A stretch of 59,405 nt of DNA from an uncultured Oscillibacter sp. (GCA_910588005.1 CAJUQM010000013.1:1-59405); one strand, 5' to 3'; counted from the first letter of the stretch, positions 49,354 to 58,768 are shown. Program-made: numbers and translations. The notes: generated by a model from the letters alone, not told the origin.

Positions 49354-50655
49354 TCAGCCGATATACGCCGCCCCCAGCTCACTCTGCTGGTCCAAATCAT
49401 CCACAGAGCGGATATCCGCCCCCAAGGCCCGCAGTTTTTCCACAATATTCTCATAGCCCCGTTCAATGTATTGCACATGGCTGATTTCGCTTTCGCCGTG
49501 AGCCGCCAGCGCCGCAATGACCAATGCCGCGCCGGCCCGCAAATCACAGGCCTGAATCGGCGCACCGGTGAGGTGGTCCACGCCCTCCACCACGGCGGTT
49601 TTCTCATCCACCTGAATCGAGGCGCCCATACGCTTGAGTTCGTCCACATAGCGGTAGCGGTTGTTCCAAACGCTCTCTGTCACCAGGGAGGTCCCCTCTG
49701 CCAAGGAGAGAACCGTTGTGATCTGGGGCTGCATATCCGTTGGGAAGCCGGGATAGGGCATGGTCTTCACATTGGTCTTTTGCAAGGGACCGGTGCGGCG
49801 GACCAAAAGCGTATCCTCGTTCTCCTCCACTTCCACACCCATCTCCACCAGCTTGGCGGTGATGCAGTCCATGTGTTTGGGGATAATATTCTTGATGAGA
49901 ATTTGTCCGCCGGTAGCCGCCACGGCGGCCATATAGGTTCCCGCCTCAATCTGGTCGGGAATAATGGCATAGCTGCCCCCGTTGAGGCGGTCCACCCCAT
50001 GGATTTTAATGGTGTCCGTGCCAGCGCCCCGGACATTGGCCCCCATGGAGTTGAGAAAATTGGCCAGGTCCACAATATGGGGTTCCTTGGCGGCGTTTTC
50101 GATGATGGTATTCCCCTGGGCCATAACGGCGGCCATCATGATGTTCATAGTGGCGCCAACGGATACCACATCCAGATAGACATGGGCGCCTTTCAGCCGT
50201 CCACTCTCCGTGGAGGCATAGATAAAACCGCTCTCTACTACCACCTTTGCGCCCAAGGTGGTAAAGCCCTTGACATGCTGGTCAATCGGGCGGACGCCGA
50301 AGTTGCATCCGCCGGGCATGGTTACCTCCGCCTTTCCGAAGCGGCCCAATAAGGCCCCGATCAAATAGTAAGAGGCGCGGATCTTCCGGGCCAGTTCATA
50401 AGGGGTCCGGGTGGCGTGGATGTGGGTACAGTCAATCTCCACCGTGTGGCGGTTCACAGTGCGGATCTGCGCCCCCAGATGCTCCAGGATTTTCAGGCTC
50501 ATGGTCACATCGGAGATCTGCGGCAGATTTTCAATCCGGCAGACGCCGTCCACCAACAAAGCGGCAGGAATAATCGCAACAGCGGCATTCTTCGCGCCGC
50601 TGATCTCTACTTCACCAAACAGGGGCTTTCCACCCTGTACAATATACTTTGTCAA
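49354..50655 (-). CDS. murA: UDP-GlcNAc 1-carboxyvinyltransferase MurA
   Basis: This 433-residue enzyme performs the first committed step of peptidoglycan synthesis, adding enolpyruvyl from PEP to UDP-GlcNAc. It has GGKPLFGEVEISGAKNAAVAIIPAALL, then the loop PGGCNFGVRPID with catalytic Cys117 (fosfomycin target; Cys rather than the resistant Asp), and a C-terminal repeat of the fold (DLRAGAALVIAALAA). The TTG start at 50655 has GAGGG a few bases before it. It lies between walJ and the terminator of the wal operon, so it is transcribed separately. Clostridia often hold two murA genes; which copy this is cannot be told. Confidence 0.97.
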   Translation of the reverse strand: MTKYIVQGGKPLFGEVEISGAKNAAVAIIPAALLVDGVCRIENLPQISDVTMSLKILEHLGAQIRTVNRHTVEIDCTHIHATRTPYELARKIRASYYLIGALLGRFGKAEVTMPGGCNFGVRPIDQHVKGFTTLGAKVVVESGFIYASTESGRLKGAHVYLDVVSVGATMNIMMAAVMAQGNTIIENAAKEPHIVDLANFLNSMGANVRGAGTDTIKIHGVDRLNGGSYAIIPDQIEAGTYMAAVAATGGQILIKNIIPKHMDCITAKLVEMGVEVEENEDTLLVRRTGPLQKTNVKTMPYPGFPTDMQPQITTVLSLAEGTSLVTESVWNNRYRYVDELKRMGASIQVDEKTAVVEGVDHLTGAPIQACDLRAGAALVIAALAAHGESEISHVQYIERGYENIVEKLRALGADIRSVDDLDQQSELGAAYIG

Positions 50656-51053
50656 AATTTGACCCTCTTTTCAAGGATAATCTTTTGTGGCGGCCAACCG
50701 TCTCATTGAGAACAGTTTACCCACCCAATGCCGCTTCATACCAGCGGCGAAAGCCAACCGTAAAAAACTCCGGTCCATATGCGTTATGTGGCGCTCATTA
50801 AAAAACGAACGGTTAAAATCCATCTTAAAAGCAAGGCCCTGCCGGCGGGAAAAATGCCAAAACAGCGCCTCTTCCATAGAAGGCGGCCCTCCGGCCGGGG
50901 CCGGCAAGCCCGATGCCATTTTAGGCCATGCATCAGTATACCACAGCCGAACAGAAAAAGCAAATCCTTCCTGCCGCGAAACCGGCAAAAAATAGCCGCC
51001 GGTCATCTCAGCTGTGCAAGCCGGCGACGGCCATTGGTATAGAAGGGCAATTC
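50656..51053. other. Intergenic upstream of murA
   Basis: About 400 bases. Reading frames here are short, lack ribosome sites and look like non-coding composition. An AT-rich segment directly before murA suits its promoter, but no clear -35/-10 pair stands out. Confidence 0.45.
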
Positions 51054-51089
51054 AGGTAAAAAATCACACCGTTCCACTCGGAACGGTGT
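51054..51089 (-). terminator. wal operon terminator
   Basis: Perfect 10-bp stem ACACCGTTCC/GGAACGGTGT with a 4-base loop, then GATTTTTT on the minus strand. Confidence 0.9.
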
Positions 51090-51140
51090 TTGTTGAAAGG
51101 CCTCTGTTATCGGGATCTTCAATTCGTTTTTGCACAGCAT

Positions 51141-51944
51141 CTAATATTGGCTAACGGCTCCGCTGGCACAATTGACATAGTAATTCACCGTGTCTGTAAC
51201 AATGCACCAGGCCGGCGCCAGGGACATCGGCGCAGCTGTGGAACTCTGGAGTTCATAGCAGAGGTACATCTCTGCAACAGAGGAGGCCACGGCACCGGTT
51301 TCCCTGCGCATGGACTGAAAAGCAATCAACGCCGCCTGTGCTGAAAGAAGATCCGTCTCAGTGCTTCCGGCGGCAGTCTCCGGCAGCAGCGTGCCGCTGG
51401 CTCCGGTGACTGCTCCTTGGTCCAGCGTAAAGGTCACGGCGCAGTTAAACACCGTCAACCCGCCGTATTTCCGGCAGGCCGTAATCGTACCGCTACCGTC
51501 GCCGTCCAATTGGGTGGTGAGATCCGCATAGTGGAAGTCCCGGAAGAATCTCTCACAGAATTCCTCTCCCTCAGAAGACGCCAGGGTTCCGGCCGCCTCA
51601 AAATCACCGTTCTCACGAAACAGCGCCGCGCCCTTGGAGCCGCTGTAAGAATAGACACCGCCCCGTTCTGAATGGACCAGGCCTCCCCCCAGCAGATACA
51701 CGGCGGCGGACCGCTCCAAAGCGGTGTCCCTCGCCAGCACGCAGCCAGGGGGCGGCGTCTCCACGGGGATGGCTCCGGGGTCCAGCTCCAAACCGTCGGC
51801 GGCAAAAAGTTCCACCAGCTGTTCAACGGCCTGGTTGTGAGCGGATCTGGCCGCCGTACTCCGATAGGCCATAGAACCCAGCAAAAACACATTAATCAAG
51901 AGCAGAATTAAAATGATGGTGTTTTTCAGCCGGCAGCGGTCCAT
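51141..51944 (-). CDS. YycI-like WalK accessory protein
   Basis: This 267-residue protein has one N-terminal membrane helix (about 8-27, KNTIILILLLINVFLLGSM) and a large extracellular domain. The N-terminal CRLKNTIILILLLINVFLL pattern and position directly after the YycH-like gene match WalI/YycI, which binds WalK with YycH and dampens or tunes it. Residue-level similarity is low, as is usual for the family outside Bacilli. It lies 33 bases downstream of the YycH-like gene, ending the operon at a strong terminator. Confidence 0.72.
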   Translation of the reverse strand: MDRCRLKNTIILILLLINVFLLGSMAYRSTAARSAHNQAVEQLVELFAADGLELDPGAIPVETPPPGCVLARDTALERSAAVYLLGGGLVHSERGGVYSYSGSKGAALFRENGDFEAAGTLASSEGEEFCERFFRDFHYADLTTQLDGDGSGTITACRKYGGLTVFNCAVTFTLDQGAVTGASGTLLPETAAGSTETDLLSAQAALIAFQSMRRETGAVASSVAEMYLCYELQSSTAAPMSLAPAWCIVTDTVNYYVNCASGAVSQY

Positions 51945-51977
51945 CTCCAGTCTCCTCTCCCAGAAGTTTTCGGCAGG

Positions 51978-53258
51978 CTAATCCGCCAGCCATTTGGCGG
52001 AGGCGGTGACGCCGTTGTCCACATAGCCGATCGAGAGTTCTCCCCCCTCCCGTTGGACAGCGATGGCCAGCGCCTGGCGCAGGGGCAGCAGCAAAGACGT
52101 CTCCCCCGCATCCGTATACTGCCGGAAGCGAAGAGACAGCATAGACACTGTGCCGCCGGTCAGCGTAACCTCCCCGGCGCTGCCGCCCCGGTCAAACCGA
52201 ATCGGTACGCCGTTGATCTGCCAGCCAAAGGACAGCGTCATGGTAATTCCGGTCCGGCGGACATTTTGAAGATACAGGCTGGCGCCGCCGGCTTGGTCCG
52301 GCAGCAGGGCATTCAAAAGGGCGCTGGCCCCCATTACCCCCTCGGTCACAGTGGGCGTCTCACCCGCGGCGCTCACCGTGATGGCCGGGTCCCCACCGCT
52401 GCGGTAGCGAACAAATCCATCCGGGCTGATCCGCAGCGTGCGGTCGCCGTCGGTGACCACCTCTACACCGCCGGACTCCGTGTAACGGGAGTTGGTTCGG
52501 GGATAAAATCCCAGAGCAGTCAGCAAGGCGTCACTGCTGGGAAGCACTGCGGTGGAGGTGAGAAGCGGCAGTTCCGGCAGTTCCAGCGGAAACAGGGAGC
52601 AGGGGGCTGCTTCGGCCGCATCCGGCTCCCCGCTATCCATGGCAAAAAACGCGCCGTTGAGTTCGTAACCGTTCACCACGTCGTCCAGTTCCCTCGGCGA
52701 AATGGCGGAAAGTCCTCTCCAGCAGCGGTCCTCCTCACCCCAAAGGTACAGCCGGACACCGTCCCCCTCCCCGCTGGAGACCATCATCCTCCGGACAGAG
52801 AGATCACTGTCCAAAGAGGCTCCTACCAGCCCTGCCAGCACGGGCAGGGGAAGGCATTCCAAAAAATCGCAGTAGACGGAGGTGCCGTTCAGGGCATCCA
52901 GAAACTCCTCACTCTCACAGGAGGTAAGGGGCTGAACCGAGCGCAGCGCCTCCCGCAGAAGTCCGCCCACCGGCTCAAAGACCTCGCCGGTGGTGGTGAG
53001 CGTCACACTGCCGTACCGGCCTCCATAGACGCCGGTAACCGCCAGACGCACCGGAGCGGAAAGGCTGGTCAGGGCTGTCTGGGCAGGGGGCGGCGTTTGG
53101 ACGGACTCCCCCGTCAGATATTGAAGGTAATCGCTGCCTGCGTCCACACCCAGCGTATACAGCTGGGTCTGCGCAAACAAAAACACAGCGGAAAGAGACA
53201 GCAGAACAATGGAAATATTTTGAAATAAGTCTCTGCGCCTCCGCTTTTTCTCCCCCAT
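51978..53258 (-). CDS. YycH-like WalK accessory protein
   Basis: This 426-residue protein has a basic N-terminus (GEKKRRRRDLF), one membrane helix (about 12-33) and a long extracellular region without enzyme motifs. The order walR, walK, this gene, then a YycI-like gene, plus the single-pass topology, identifies a WalH/YycH counterpart. Sequence similarity is weak by eye. AAGGAGCGG precedes ATG 53258; the longer frame above it runs back into walK and is rejected. It probably contacts WalK outside the membrane. Confidence 0.72.
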   Translation of the reverse strand: MGEKKRRRRDLFQNISIVLLSLSAVFLFAQTQLYTLGVDAGSDYLQYLTGESVQTPPPAQTALTSLSAPVRLAVTGVYGGRYGSVTLTTTGEVFEPVGGLLREALRSVQPLTSCESEEFLDALNGTSVYCDFLECLPLPVLAGLVGASLDSDLSVRRMMVSSGEGDGVRLYLWGEEDRCWRGLSAISPRELDDVVNGYELNGAFFAMDSGEPDAAEAAPCSLFPLELPELPLLTSTAVLPSSDALLTALGFYPRTNSRYTESGGVEVVTDGDRTLRISPDGFVRYRSGGDPAITVSAAGETPTVTEGVMGASALLNALLPDQAGGASLYLQNVRRTGITMTLSFGWQINGVPIRFDRGGSAGEVTLTGGTVSMLSLRFRQYTDAGETSLLLPLRQALAIAVQREGGELSIGYVDNGVTASAKWLAD

Positions 53259-53322
53259 ATTTGCCGCTCCTTCCATGTCCTCCGGAAAAGCCGTCCGGGC
53301 AGCAGCTGCGCCGCCCGGCAGC

Positions 53323-55134
53323 CTATTCGCCGGATAGGATCTTGGCGTCCGGGCCGCCCACCGGCAGCTCCAGCCGCACGGTGGTGCCGGGTCCCTCATG
53401 GGGCGCCAGCGCCAAACTTCCCTGGTGGCGCTGAACGATCTCCAACGCGATGGAAAGTCCCAATCCCGTGCCGCCGGACTCCCGGGACCGGGCCTTGTCC
53501 ACCCGGTAAAAACGGTCGAAAATGTGCGCTCGGTCCTTCTCCGGGATCCCGATGCCGTCGTCACAGACCTCCATCCACACCATGCCCTCCGTGGAGCCGG
53601 CGGTGATGCGGATGTGGCCACCGTCCGGCGTGTATTTGATGGCGTTTCCGATAATATTCATCATTACCTGCTCCAGGCGGCTGCGGTCGCCCACGATCAA
53701 AGGTAGGCTCTCCGGCGGATCATAAGTCAGCTCATGCCCCCGCTGTCTGGCGTTAAGAGCGTTGGCCCGGGCAACGCTCTCAATCGCCTCCTCAAAGGGA
53801 AAGCGGGACAGCACCAGCTCTGCGTCTCCGGCATCCAGACGGCTGAGCGTCAGCAGATCCTGGACAATATGGGTCATCCGGTCCGTCTCGGTGATGATGA
53901 TGTCCAAAAAACTGTCGGCAGTGTCCTGCGGGATGTCCCTGCCCGCGTCCAGCAGCGTCTCGGCATAGCTGCGGACATTGGTCAAAGGCGTGCGCAGCTC
54001 GTGGGACACATTGGCCACAAACTCCTTGCGCCGCTCCTCGTTGCGGTGCTGCTCTGTCACATCGTGGAGGACCACCAGAACGCCCCCGCTGTCTTGGCCG
54101 GAAAAGGGCGCCAGATACAGTTCCAGCGTACTGCCGCCCACAAGCAGCTCACTCTCGGCATGATCCGGCTTCCGCAAAGCCAGCACCTCCCGGAAGGGGT
54201 AGGCAGAGCCAAACAGCTTATCGTAGGTACACTCCTCCCCTATGGGCCGCTGAAGCATGGCATTGGCGGCAGGGTTGCAGTGGATCAGGCCTCCCCTGTG
54301 GTCAAAAGCCACCACGCCGTCGGTCATATGGAGAAACAGCGTATCCAGCTTGTTTCGCTCATTCTCCACGGCGGCCAGAGTGGATTGCAGGATGTACGCC
54401 ATCTCGTTAAAAGTACCGGTGAGAATTCCGATCTCATCGGCGGACTCCACCATCAGTTCACTGCCAAAATCCCCGGCAGCCACCCGCTCCGCTCCGGCAG
54501 TCAGCTTCTCAATGGGTCCCACCATGGTCTTGGACAGCAAAAAGCTCAGCAGCACGGAGATCAAAAGTCCGATGACCAATGCCTGCATAATGATGAGGAA
54601 GAGCTGAGCGTTCAGACCGGAGACCGTGTCCTTATTGTCCAAGATATAGACAATATAGGCGTTCTCCCCGTTCATGATGGGAATCGCCACATCCATAAAA
54701 CTGGCTGTGATATCGCTCTGGTCTCCCACCGCCGTCTCATCCCGCCGCACCACCGCGTTTCGGGCGGTAAGCAGGTTGGCGCTCTGCTCCCGGGGAAGGG
54801 CGGACTCATCGGCGGAGCTGTTGATATAGCCGCCGCTCTCGCCATCCAGCACAAAATAATTCCGGGTGCGGTAATCTACGCCCAGGGAGCCGGCCCGCGC
54901 CTCCAAAATCTCCGCAACGCGGCCCGCGGGGTCCTCCTCGTCTCCGGCGGCGCCCCGCAGATCAAATATAAAGTTGTTATTCTCTCCGCCGAACACATCG
55001 CTCATCTGCTGGTAAAAGGAGCTGATAAAAAAGCTGGAGACACTGACCGTGAGAAAAGCGCCCACCACTGCCATCAACGAGGTAATGAGCAGCAGCAATA
55101 TCAGCGTGAGTTTCATATGAAGGCTTCTAAACAT
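53323..55134 (-). CDS. walK: WalK-type sensor histidine kinase
   Basis: This 603-residue membrane kinase has helix 1 (about 9-31), an extracellular domain (about 32-176), helix 2 (177-200), HAMP (201-255), PAS (about 262-360), HisKA with phosphoacceptor His378 in FVANVSHELRTPLTN, and HATPase (IIGNAIKYTPDGG, VCDDGIGIPEKD, GTGLGLSIA). In low-GC Firmicutes it monitors wall state and controls autolysins through WalR. The upstream 186-base gap from walR is unusual; they normally touch. GAGGAGAT precedes the ATG. Confidence 0.92.
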   Translation of the reverse strand: MFRSLHMKLTLILLLLITSLMAVVGAFLTVSVSSFFISSFYQQMSDVFGGENNNFIFDLRGAAGDEEDPAGRVAEILEARAGSLGVDYRTRNYFVLDGESGGYINSSADESALPREQSANLLTARNAVVRRDETAVGDQSDITASFMDVAIPIMNGENAYIVYILDNKDTVSGLNAQLFLIIMQALVIGLLISVLLSFLLSKTMVGPIEKLTAGAERVAAGDFGSELMVESADEIGILTGTFNEMAYILQSTLAAVENERNKLDTLFLHMTDGVVAFDHRGGLIHCNPAANAMLQRPIGEECTYDKLFGSAYPFREVLALRKPDHAESELLVGGSTLELYLAPFSGQDSGGVLVVLHDVTEQHRNEERRKEFVANVSHELRTPLTNVRSYAETLLDAGRDIPQDTADSFLDIIITETDRMTHIVQDLLTLSRLDAGDAELVLSRFPFEEAIESVARANALNARQRGHELTYDPPESLPLIVGDRSRLEQVMMNIIGNAIKYTPDGGHIRITAGSTEGMVWMEVCDDGIGIPEKDRAHIFDRFYRVDKARSRESGGTGLGLSIALEIVQRHQGSLALAPHEGPGTTVRLELPVGGPDAKILSGE

Positions 55135-55320
55135 AGCAGATCTCCTCTCACCACTGGGACGCTGTTTTCATCGCCTGCCCGCATAAAGGCAAGCGTCCTC
55201 GACGGATGGGAGATCTCCCATCCTGAAAAGCGGCCCCCTTGACACCCGGCAGATCTCAAGCGCTCCCACTACAGCAAAACCCCAGAAATCCCTCCAGGCG
55301 GCGCCCAGCGGACACGGACC
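55135..55320 (-). promoter_or_regulatory. walR-walK spacer with 20-bp palindrome
   Basis: GGATGGGAGATCTCCCATCC at 55204-55223 is a perfect 20-base palindrome in the gap between walR and walK. It may form an mRNA hairpin or serve as an operator. TTGACA appears only on the plus strand (55249-55254), reading away from walK. Confidence 0.5.
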
Positions 55321-56028
55321 TTATACAGAGAAGTAATATCCTACGCCCCGCCGGGTGAGGATATAGGCCGGACTGGCGGGATTCACCTCGATCTTCTCCC
55401 GCAGGCGGCGTACCGTCACGTCTACAGTGCGCACGTCGTCGCCCACGTAGCCATAGTTCCAGACCTGTTCCATCAGGTCCACCCGGGAGTAGACCTTGTT
55501 CGGATGGCTGGCCAAAAACGTCAGCAGCTCATACTCCCGCTGGGTCAAATCGATGGCCTGCCCATCCCGGAACACCTGGTGGCTGTCCGTGTTGATGGAG
55601 AGGTTGTTGGACACCGCCATAGCGCTGGCCGCAGCCGTCGCGGTGGGGGCCGCCATGGATGTCCGGCGGATATTGGCCCCCACCCGGGCGATCAGCTCCC
55701 GCATGGAGAAGGGCTTTGTAATATAGTCGTCCGCGCCGATCTCCAGTCCTAAGACCTTGTCCGTCTCCTCCTCCCGGGCGGTGAGAATGATAACCGGAAC
55801 ATTGTCACCGGCCTCCCGCAGGGCACGGCAGACCTCAAAGCCGTTCATCTTTGGCAGCATTACATCCAACAAAATCAGATCCGGCTTCTCCGCCTGGGCC
55901 TTGCTCAGCCCGTCCTCTCCGTCATAGGCCTCCCAAGTCCGGTATCCCTCCCGTTGGAGATTAAAGCGCAGGATATCCACAATATTCTTCTCATCCTCTA
56001 CGATGAGAATGGTCTTTTGCCGATCCAT
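55321..56028 (-). CDS. walR: WalR-type response regulator
   Basis: This 235-residue OmpR-family regulator has a receiver domain with EDEKN, phosphoacceptor Asp55 (LILLDVMLP) and Lys105 (ITKPF), then a winged-helix DNA-binding domain from about residue 140 (LTQREYELLTFLASHPNKVYSR, VDVTVRRLREKIE). The high match to WalR/PhoB and the walK neighbour support the name. An unusual Ala-rich linker (about residues 122-134: SMAAPTATAAASAM) joins the domains. It begins 22 bases after the NUDIX gene, probably on the same transcript. Confidence 0.93.
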   Translation of the reverse strand: MDRQKTILIVEDEKNIVDILRFNLQREGYRTWEAYDGEDGLSKAQAEKPDLILLDVMLPKMNGFEVCRALREAGDNVPVIILTAREEETDKVLGLEIGADDYITKPFSMRELIARVGANIRRTSMAAPTATAAASAMAVSNNLSINTDSHQVFRDGQAIDLTQREYELLTFLASHPNKVYSRVDLMEQVWNYGYVGDDVRTVDVTVRRLREKIEVNPASPAYILTRRGVGYYFSV

Positions 56029-56049
56029 AGAAAACCTCCAGGTTTTTTC

Positions 56050-56598
56050 TCACAGGTTCAAAAGCACCTTCGCCCGCAGCACGGCGGCCACGGTCTTTGC
56101 GTCCTCGATCTCACTGTTGACGCAGCGGTGCACCATCTCGTCAAAGGGAATGCGCTCCACATTCAAAAACTCGTCCGGGTCCAGACACTGCGCCTCCATC
56201 CGCAGTCCCCGGGCCAGGAACAGATGCAGCGTCTCCCCAAAGCAGCCGGGGGATGGGAGCAGGCGTCCCAGCGGGAGAAATACCTCCGGCACCGCTCCGG
56301 TCTCCTCTCTCAGCTCCCGCAAAGCCCCAACGGCCGGTTCCTCACCCGCATCCAGCTTCCCCGCCGGAATCTCCAGTGTGGTTCTGCCGAACACATAGCG
56401 GTACTGGGTCACAGCCAGCACATTGTTCCTCTCGTCCAGAGGCAGAACGGCCACGCCATCCGTGTGATCCGCCACTTCCCGCACGGACGTACCCCCGTTG
56501 GGAAGCTCCACCGTGTCCACATGGACGTCCATTAAAATCCCCTTGTATTTATCTTCCCTGCGCAGGAGCTTTTCAGTCAATTCCACCGGCTGTGCCAT
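56050..56598 (-). CDS. NUDIX hydrolase (ADP-ribose pyrophosphatase type)
   Basis: This 182-residue enzyme has the NUDIX box GKLDAGEEPAVGALRELREETG (GX5EX7REUXEEXGU) at about residues 82-103. Its surroundings (LLRREDKYKGILMDVHVDTVELPNG, QYRYVFGRTTLEIPAG) match the ADP-ribose pyrophosphatase group. It would cleave ADP-ribose or similar nucleoside diphosphates. The start at 56598 is set by GAGGTG 6 bases upstream; the longer frame crosses the promoter. It is the first gene of the transcript that continues into walR. Confidence 0.92.
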   Translation of the reverse strand: MAQPVELTEKLLRREDKYKGILMDVHVDTVELPNGGTSVREVADHTDGVAVLPLDERNNVLAVTQYRYVFGRTTLEIPAGKLDAGEEPAVGALRELREETGAVPEVFLPLGRLLPSPGCFGETLHLFLARGLRMEAQCLDPDEFLNVERIPFDEMVHRCVNSEIEDAKTVAAVLRAKVLLNL

Positions 56599-56646
56599 CG
56601 CCAACACCTCGCGTTTCAATTTTTGTAAAACAGTCCATACTTTTGC

Positions 56647-56675
56647 AGTATACCACATCCCGAAAGAAAAGCCAA
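56647..56675 (-). promoter_or_regulatory. NUDIX-walR promoter
   Basis: TTGGCT (56670-56675), 17-base spacer, extended -10 TGTGGTATACT (TATACT at 56647-56652). Confidence 0.72.
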
Positions 56676-56778
56676 TATTTCCTTGCGGACTTCTTCCCCG
56701 CTGTCTCATGGGACCGAATACCGGCGAAGCAGGCGCTTTAACGTCCAGCGGGTTCATAGTATTCGCTTTTTCTCGCTC

Positions 56779-56807
56779 TTGAAGAATGGGGAAAAATGTG
56801 GTATATT
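56779..56807 (+). promoter_or_regulatory. smpB promoter
   Basis: TTGAAG (56779-56784), 17-base spacer, extended -10 TGTGGTATATT (TATATT at 56802-56807). Confidence 0.75.
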
Positions 56808-56849
56808 TTTCTTGAACTTTCCCATCTCCGGTGAAAAGAGGTGAATCCC

Positions 56850-57314
56850 ATGGAGAAAAAGGGAGTTAAGATCGCGGCGCAAAACCGCAAGGCCTTCCAC
56901 GATTACTACGTAGAGGAAAAATATGAAGCCGGCATTGAGCTGGCGGGTACGGAGGTCAAATCCATCCGGGCCGGCACGCTGAATTTAAAGGACGCCTACT
57001 GCGTTGTCAAGGACGGGGAGCTGTTTGTCCACGGGATGCACGTCTCCCCCTATGAGAAGGGCAATATCTTCAACAAGGACCCGGTCCGCACGCGGCGGCT
57101 GCTGATGCACCGGCGGGAGATCCGCAAACTTCACGCCCTGGTCAAACAGGATGGCTACACCCTGGTTCCTCTGTCCGTGTACTTTAAGGACGCCCGGGTA
57201 AAAGTGGAAATCGGTCTGTGCAAGGGCAAAAAGACCTATGACAAGCGGGATGCCGCCGCACAGCGGGATGCCAGGCGGGAGATCGACCGGGCAATGAAGG
57301 AGCGAAACCGCTAG
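56850..57314 (+). CDS. smpB: SsrA-binding protein SmpB
   Basis: This 154-residue partner of tmRNA in rescue of stalled ribosomes has the OB-fold segments NRKAFHDYYVEEKYEAGIELAGTEVKSIRAG and LNLKDAYCVVKDGELFVHGMHVSPY, and the basic C-terminal tail DKRDAAAQRDARREIDRAMK that enters the mRNA channel. ATG 56850 has AGAGGTG 6 bases upstream; the in-frame GTG at 56841 overlaps that site. The tmRNA gene it serves is 1.7 kb downstream, both on the plus strand, a common but not universal grouping. Confidence 0.97.
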   Translation: MEKKGVKIAAQNRKAFHDYYVEEKYEAGIELAGTEVKSIRAGTLNLKDAYCVVKDGELFVHGMHVSPYEKGNIFNKDPVRTRRLLMHRREIRKLHALVKQDGYTLVPLSVYFKDARVKVEIGLCKGKKTYDKRDAAAQRDARREIDRAMKERNR

Positions 57315-57374
57315 TTCCCGCAGGGTGTTTCCCCGAAAATTGAAAAATTGAAATGTAGAGAGGAAAACAAACCA

Positions 57375-57908
57375 ATGTCTGCTGTAAAAAATCCCACGGT
57401 CACCATCACCATGGAGGACGGCAAGGTCATGACCGCCGAGCTGTACCCGGAAAAGGCCCCCAACACGGTGAACAACTTCATCTCCCTGGCCGGCAAGGGC
57501 TTTTACGACGGCCTGACCTTCCACCGGGTGATCCCCGGCTTCATGATCCAGGGCGGCTGCCCCGACGGCACCGGCATGGGCGGTCCCGGCTACGAGATCG
57601 ACGGTGAGTTCTCCGGCAACGGCTTTGACGGGAACGACCTGGCCCACACCACCGGCGTGCTGTCCATGGCCCGCACCATGGTCCCTAACTCCGCCGGGAG
57701 CCAGTTCTTCATCATGGTGGCCCCGGCCCCCCATCTGGACGGCCAGTACGCCGCCTTCGGCCAGATCATCGACGGCACGGACCACGCCGTCGCCATCTCC
57801 CGGGTGCCCCGGAGTATGATGGATGACAAGCCCAAAAAGCCGGTGGTGATCCAATCCATCAAGGTGGACACCCACGGCGTGGAGTATCCCGCCCCCGAGA
57901 CCCACTGA
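57375..57908 (+). CDS. Cyclophilin-type peptidyl-prolyl isomerase
   Basis: This 177-residue cytoplasmic cyclophilin has GLTFHRVIPGFMIQGGCP with the catalytic Arg, GVLSMARTMVPNSAGSQFFIMV and GQYAAFGQIIDG, all conserved. There is no signal peptide or lipobox. It catalyses proline isomerisation in protein folding. It lies 60 bases after smpB and 42 before the SDR gene with no terminator between, so the three are probably co-transcribed. GAGAGGA lies about 10 bases before the ATG. Confidence 0.95.
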   Translation: MSAVKNPTVTITMEDGKVMTAELYPEKAPNTVNNFISLAGKGFYDGLTFHRVIPGFMIQGGCPDGTGMGGPGYEIDGEFSGNGFDGNDLAHTTGVLSMARTMVPNSAGSQFFIMVAPAPHLDGQYAAFGQIIDGTDHAVAISRVPRSMMDDKPKKPVVIQSIKVDTHGVEYPAPETH

Positions 57909-57950
57909 GGGAGTTTCTCTCAAAAAAACGAATGATAAAGGAGGCGCTTT

Positions 57951-58709
57951 ATGAAGACCGCTATCATCACCGGAGCGTCTGCGGGCCTTGGTCAGGAGAT
58001 CGTCCGGCAGCTGGGGGATGTGTTCCCCGAAATTGAGTGCTACTGGCTCATCGCCCGCCGGGCGGACCGGCTGGAGAGCCTTGCCATCAGCCTGCCGGGG
58101 AAGGCCACCGTCTGTCTGCCCATGGACCTGTGCGACCCCATGAGCTTTGTGCGGCTCCAGGAAAAGCTGGCCGAAGACCGGCCGGAGGTATCCCTCCTTG
58201 TGAATAACGCCGGATGCGGTTATCTGGGCCGCATCGGGGAGATGGATACCGCCTCCCAAACCCGCATGGTGGACCTGAATCTGCGGGCGCTGACCGCTGT
58301 CACCAACATGGTGGTACCCTACATGCCCCAAGGCGGACGGATTTTAAACGTATCCTCCATCGCCTCCTTCTGCCCCAATCCCCGTATGACGGTGTATTCC
58401 GCCTCCAAAGCCTATGTCTCCGCCTATACCATTGGCGCGGCGGAGGAGCTGCGCTCCAGGGAGATCTCCGTCACAGCGGTATGCCCCGGCCCCATGGCCA
58501 CGGAATTCTTAGAGGTTGGCAGCATCGCCGGCAACTCGAAAATGTTTGAGCTGCTGCCCTACTGCGATCTGGTCCGTGTGGCGGGCGGCGCCCTTCGGGC
58601 CGCCAAAGCAGGCCGGACCATTTACACGCCCCGGCTTTTCTACAAATTCTATCGGCTGCTGGCTAAGGTCACGCCGGTAAAACTGATGGTTCAGCTTGCA
58701 AAAACCTGA
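57951..58709 (+). CDS. Short-chain dehydrogenase/reductase
   Basis: This 252-residue Rossmann oxidoreductase has the cofactor loop TGASAGLG at residues 7-14, NNAGCGYLG, the catalytic Ser in NVSSIASF and the YSASK Tyr-Lys pair. The Arg-rich strand end (LIARRADRL) favours NADP over NAD. It resembles the DltE/YdfG-like classical SDRs, and the substrate cannot be read. A C-terminal basic/hydrophobic extension (FYKFYRLLAKVTPVKLMVQLAK) suggests membrane association. AAAGGAGG precedes the ATG. Confidence 0.92.
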   Translation: MKTAIITGASAGLGQEIVRQLGDVFPEIECYWLIARRADRLESLAISLPGKATVCLPMDLCDPMSFVRLQEKLAEDRPEVSLLVNNAGCGYLGRIGEMDTASQTRMVDLNLRALTAVTNMVVPYMPQGGRILNVSSIASFCPNPRMTVYSASKAYVSAYTIGAAEELRSREISVTAVCPGPMATEFLEVGSIAGNSKMFELLPYCDLVRVAGGALRAAKAGRTIYTPRLFYKFYRLLAKVTPVKLMVQLAKT

Positions 58710-58729
58710 TACAAAAGAATTTGTCACGG

Positions 58730-58768
58730 AATCGTAACACATTTCGACAGAGAAATGTGTTACGATTT
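58730..58768 (+). terminator. Terminator after SDR gene
   Basis: Perfect 16-bp stem AATCGTAACACATTTC and its complement with a 6-base loop, then TT. Confidence 0.85.

Noticed and set aside
50671..51006. Minus-strand reading frame of about 110 codons upstream of murA
   Set aside because: No ribosome site, odd composition, no recognisable motif; treated as non-coding.
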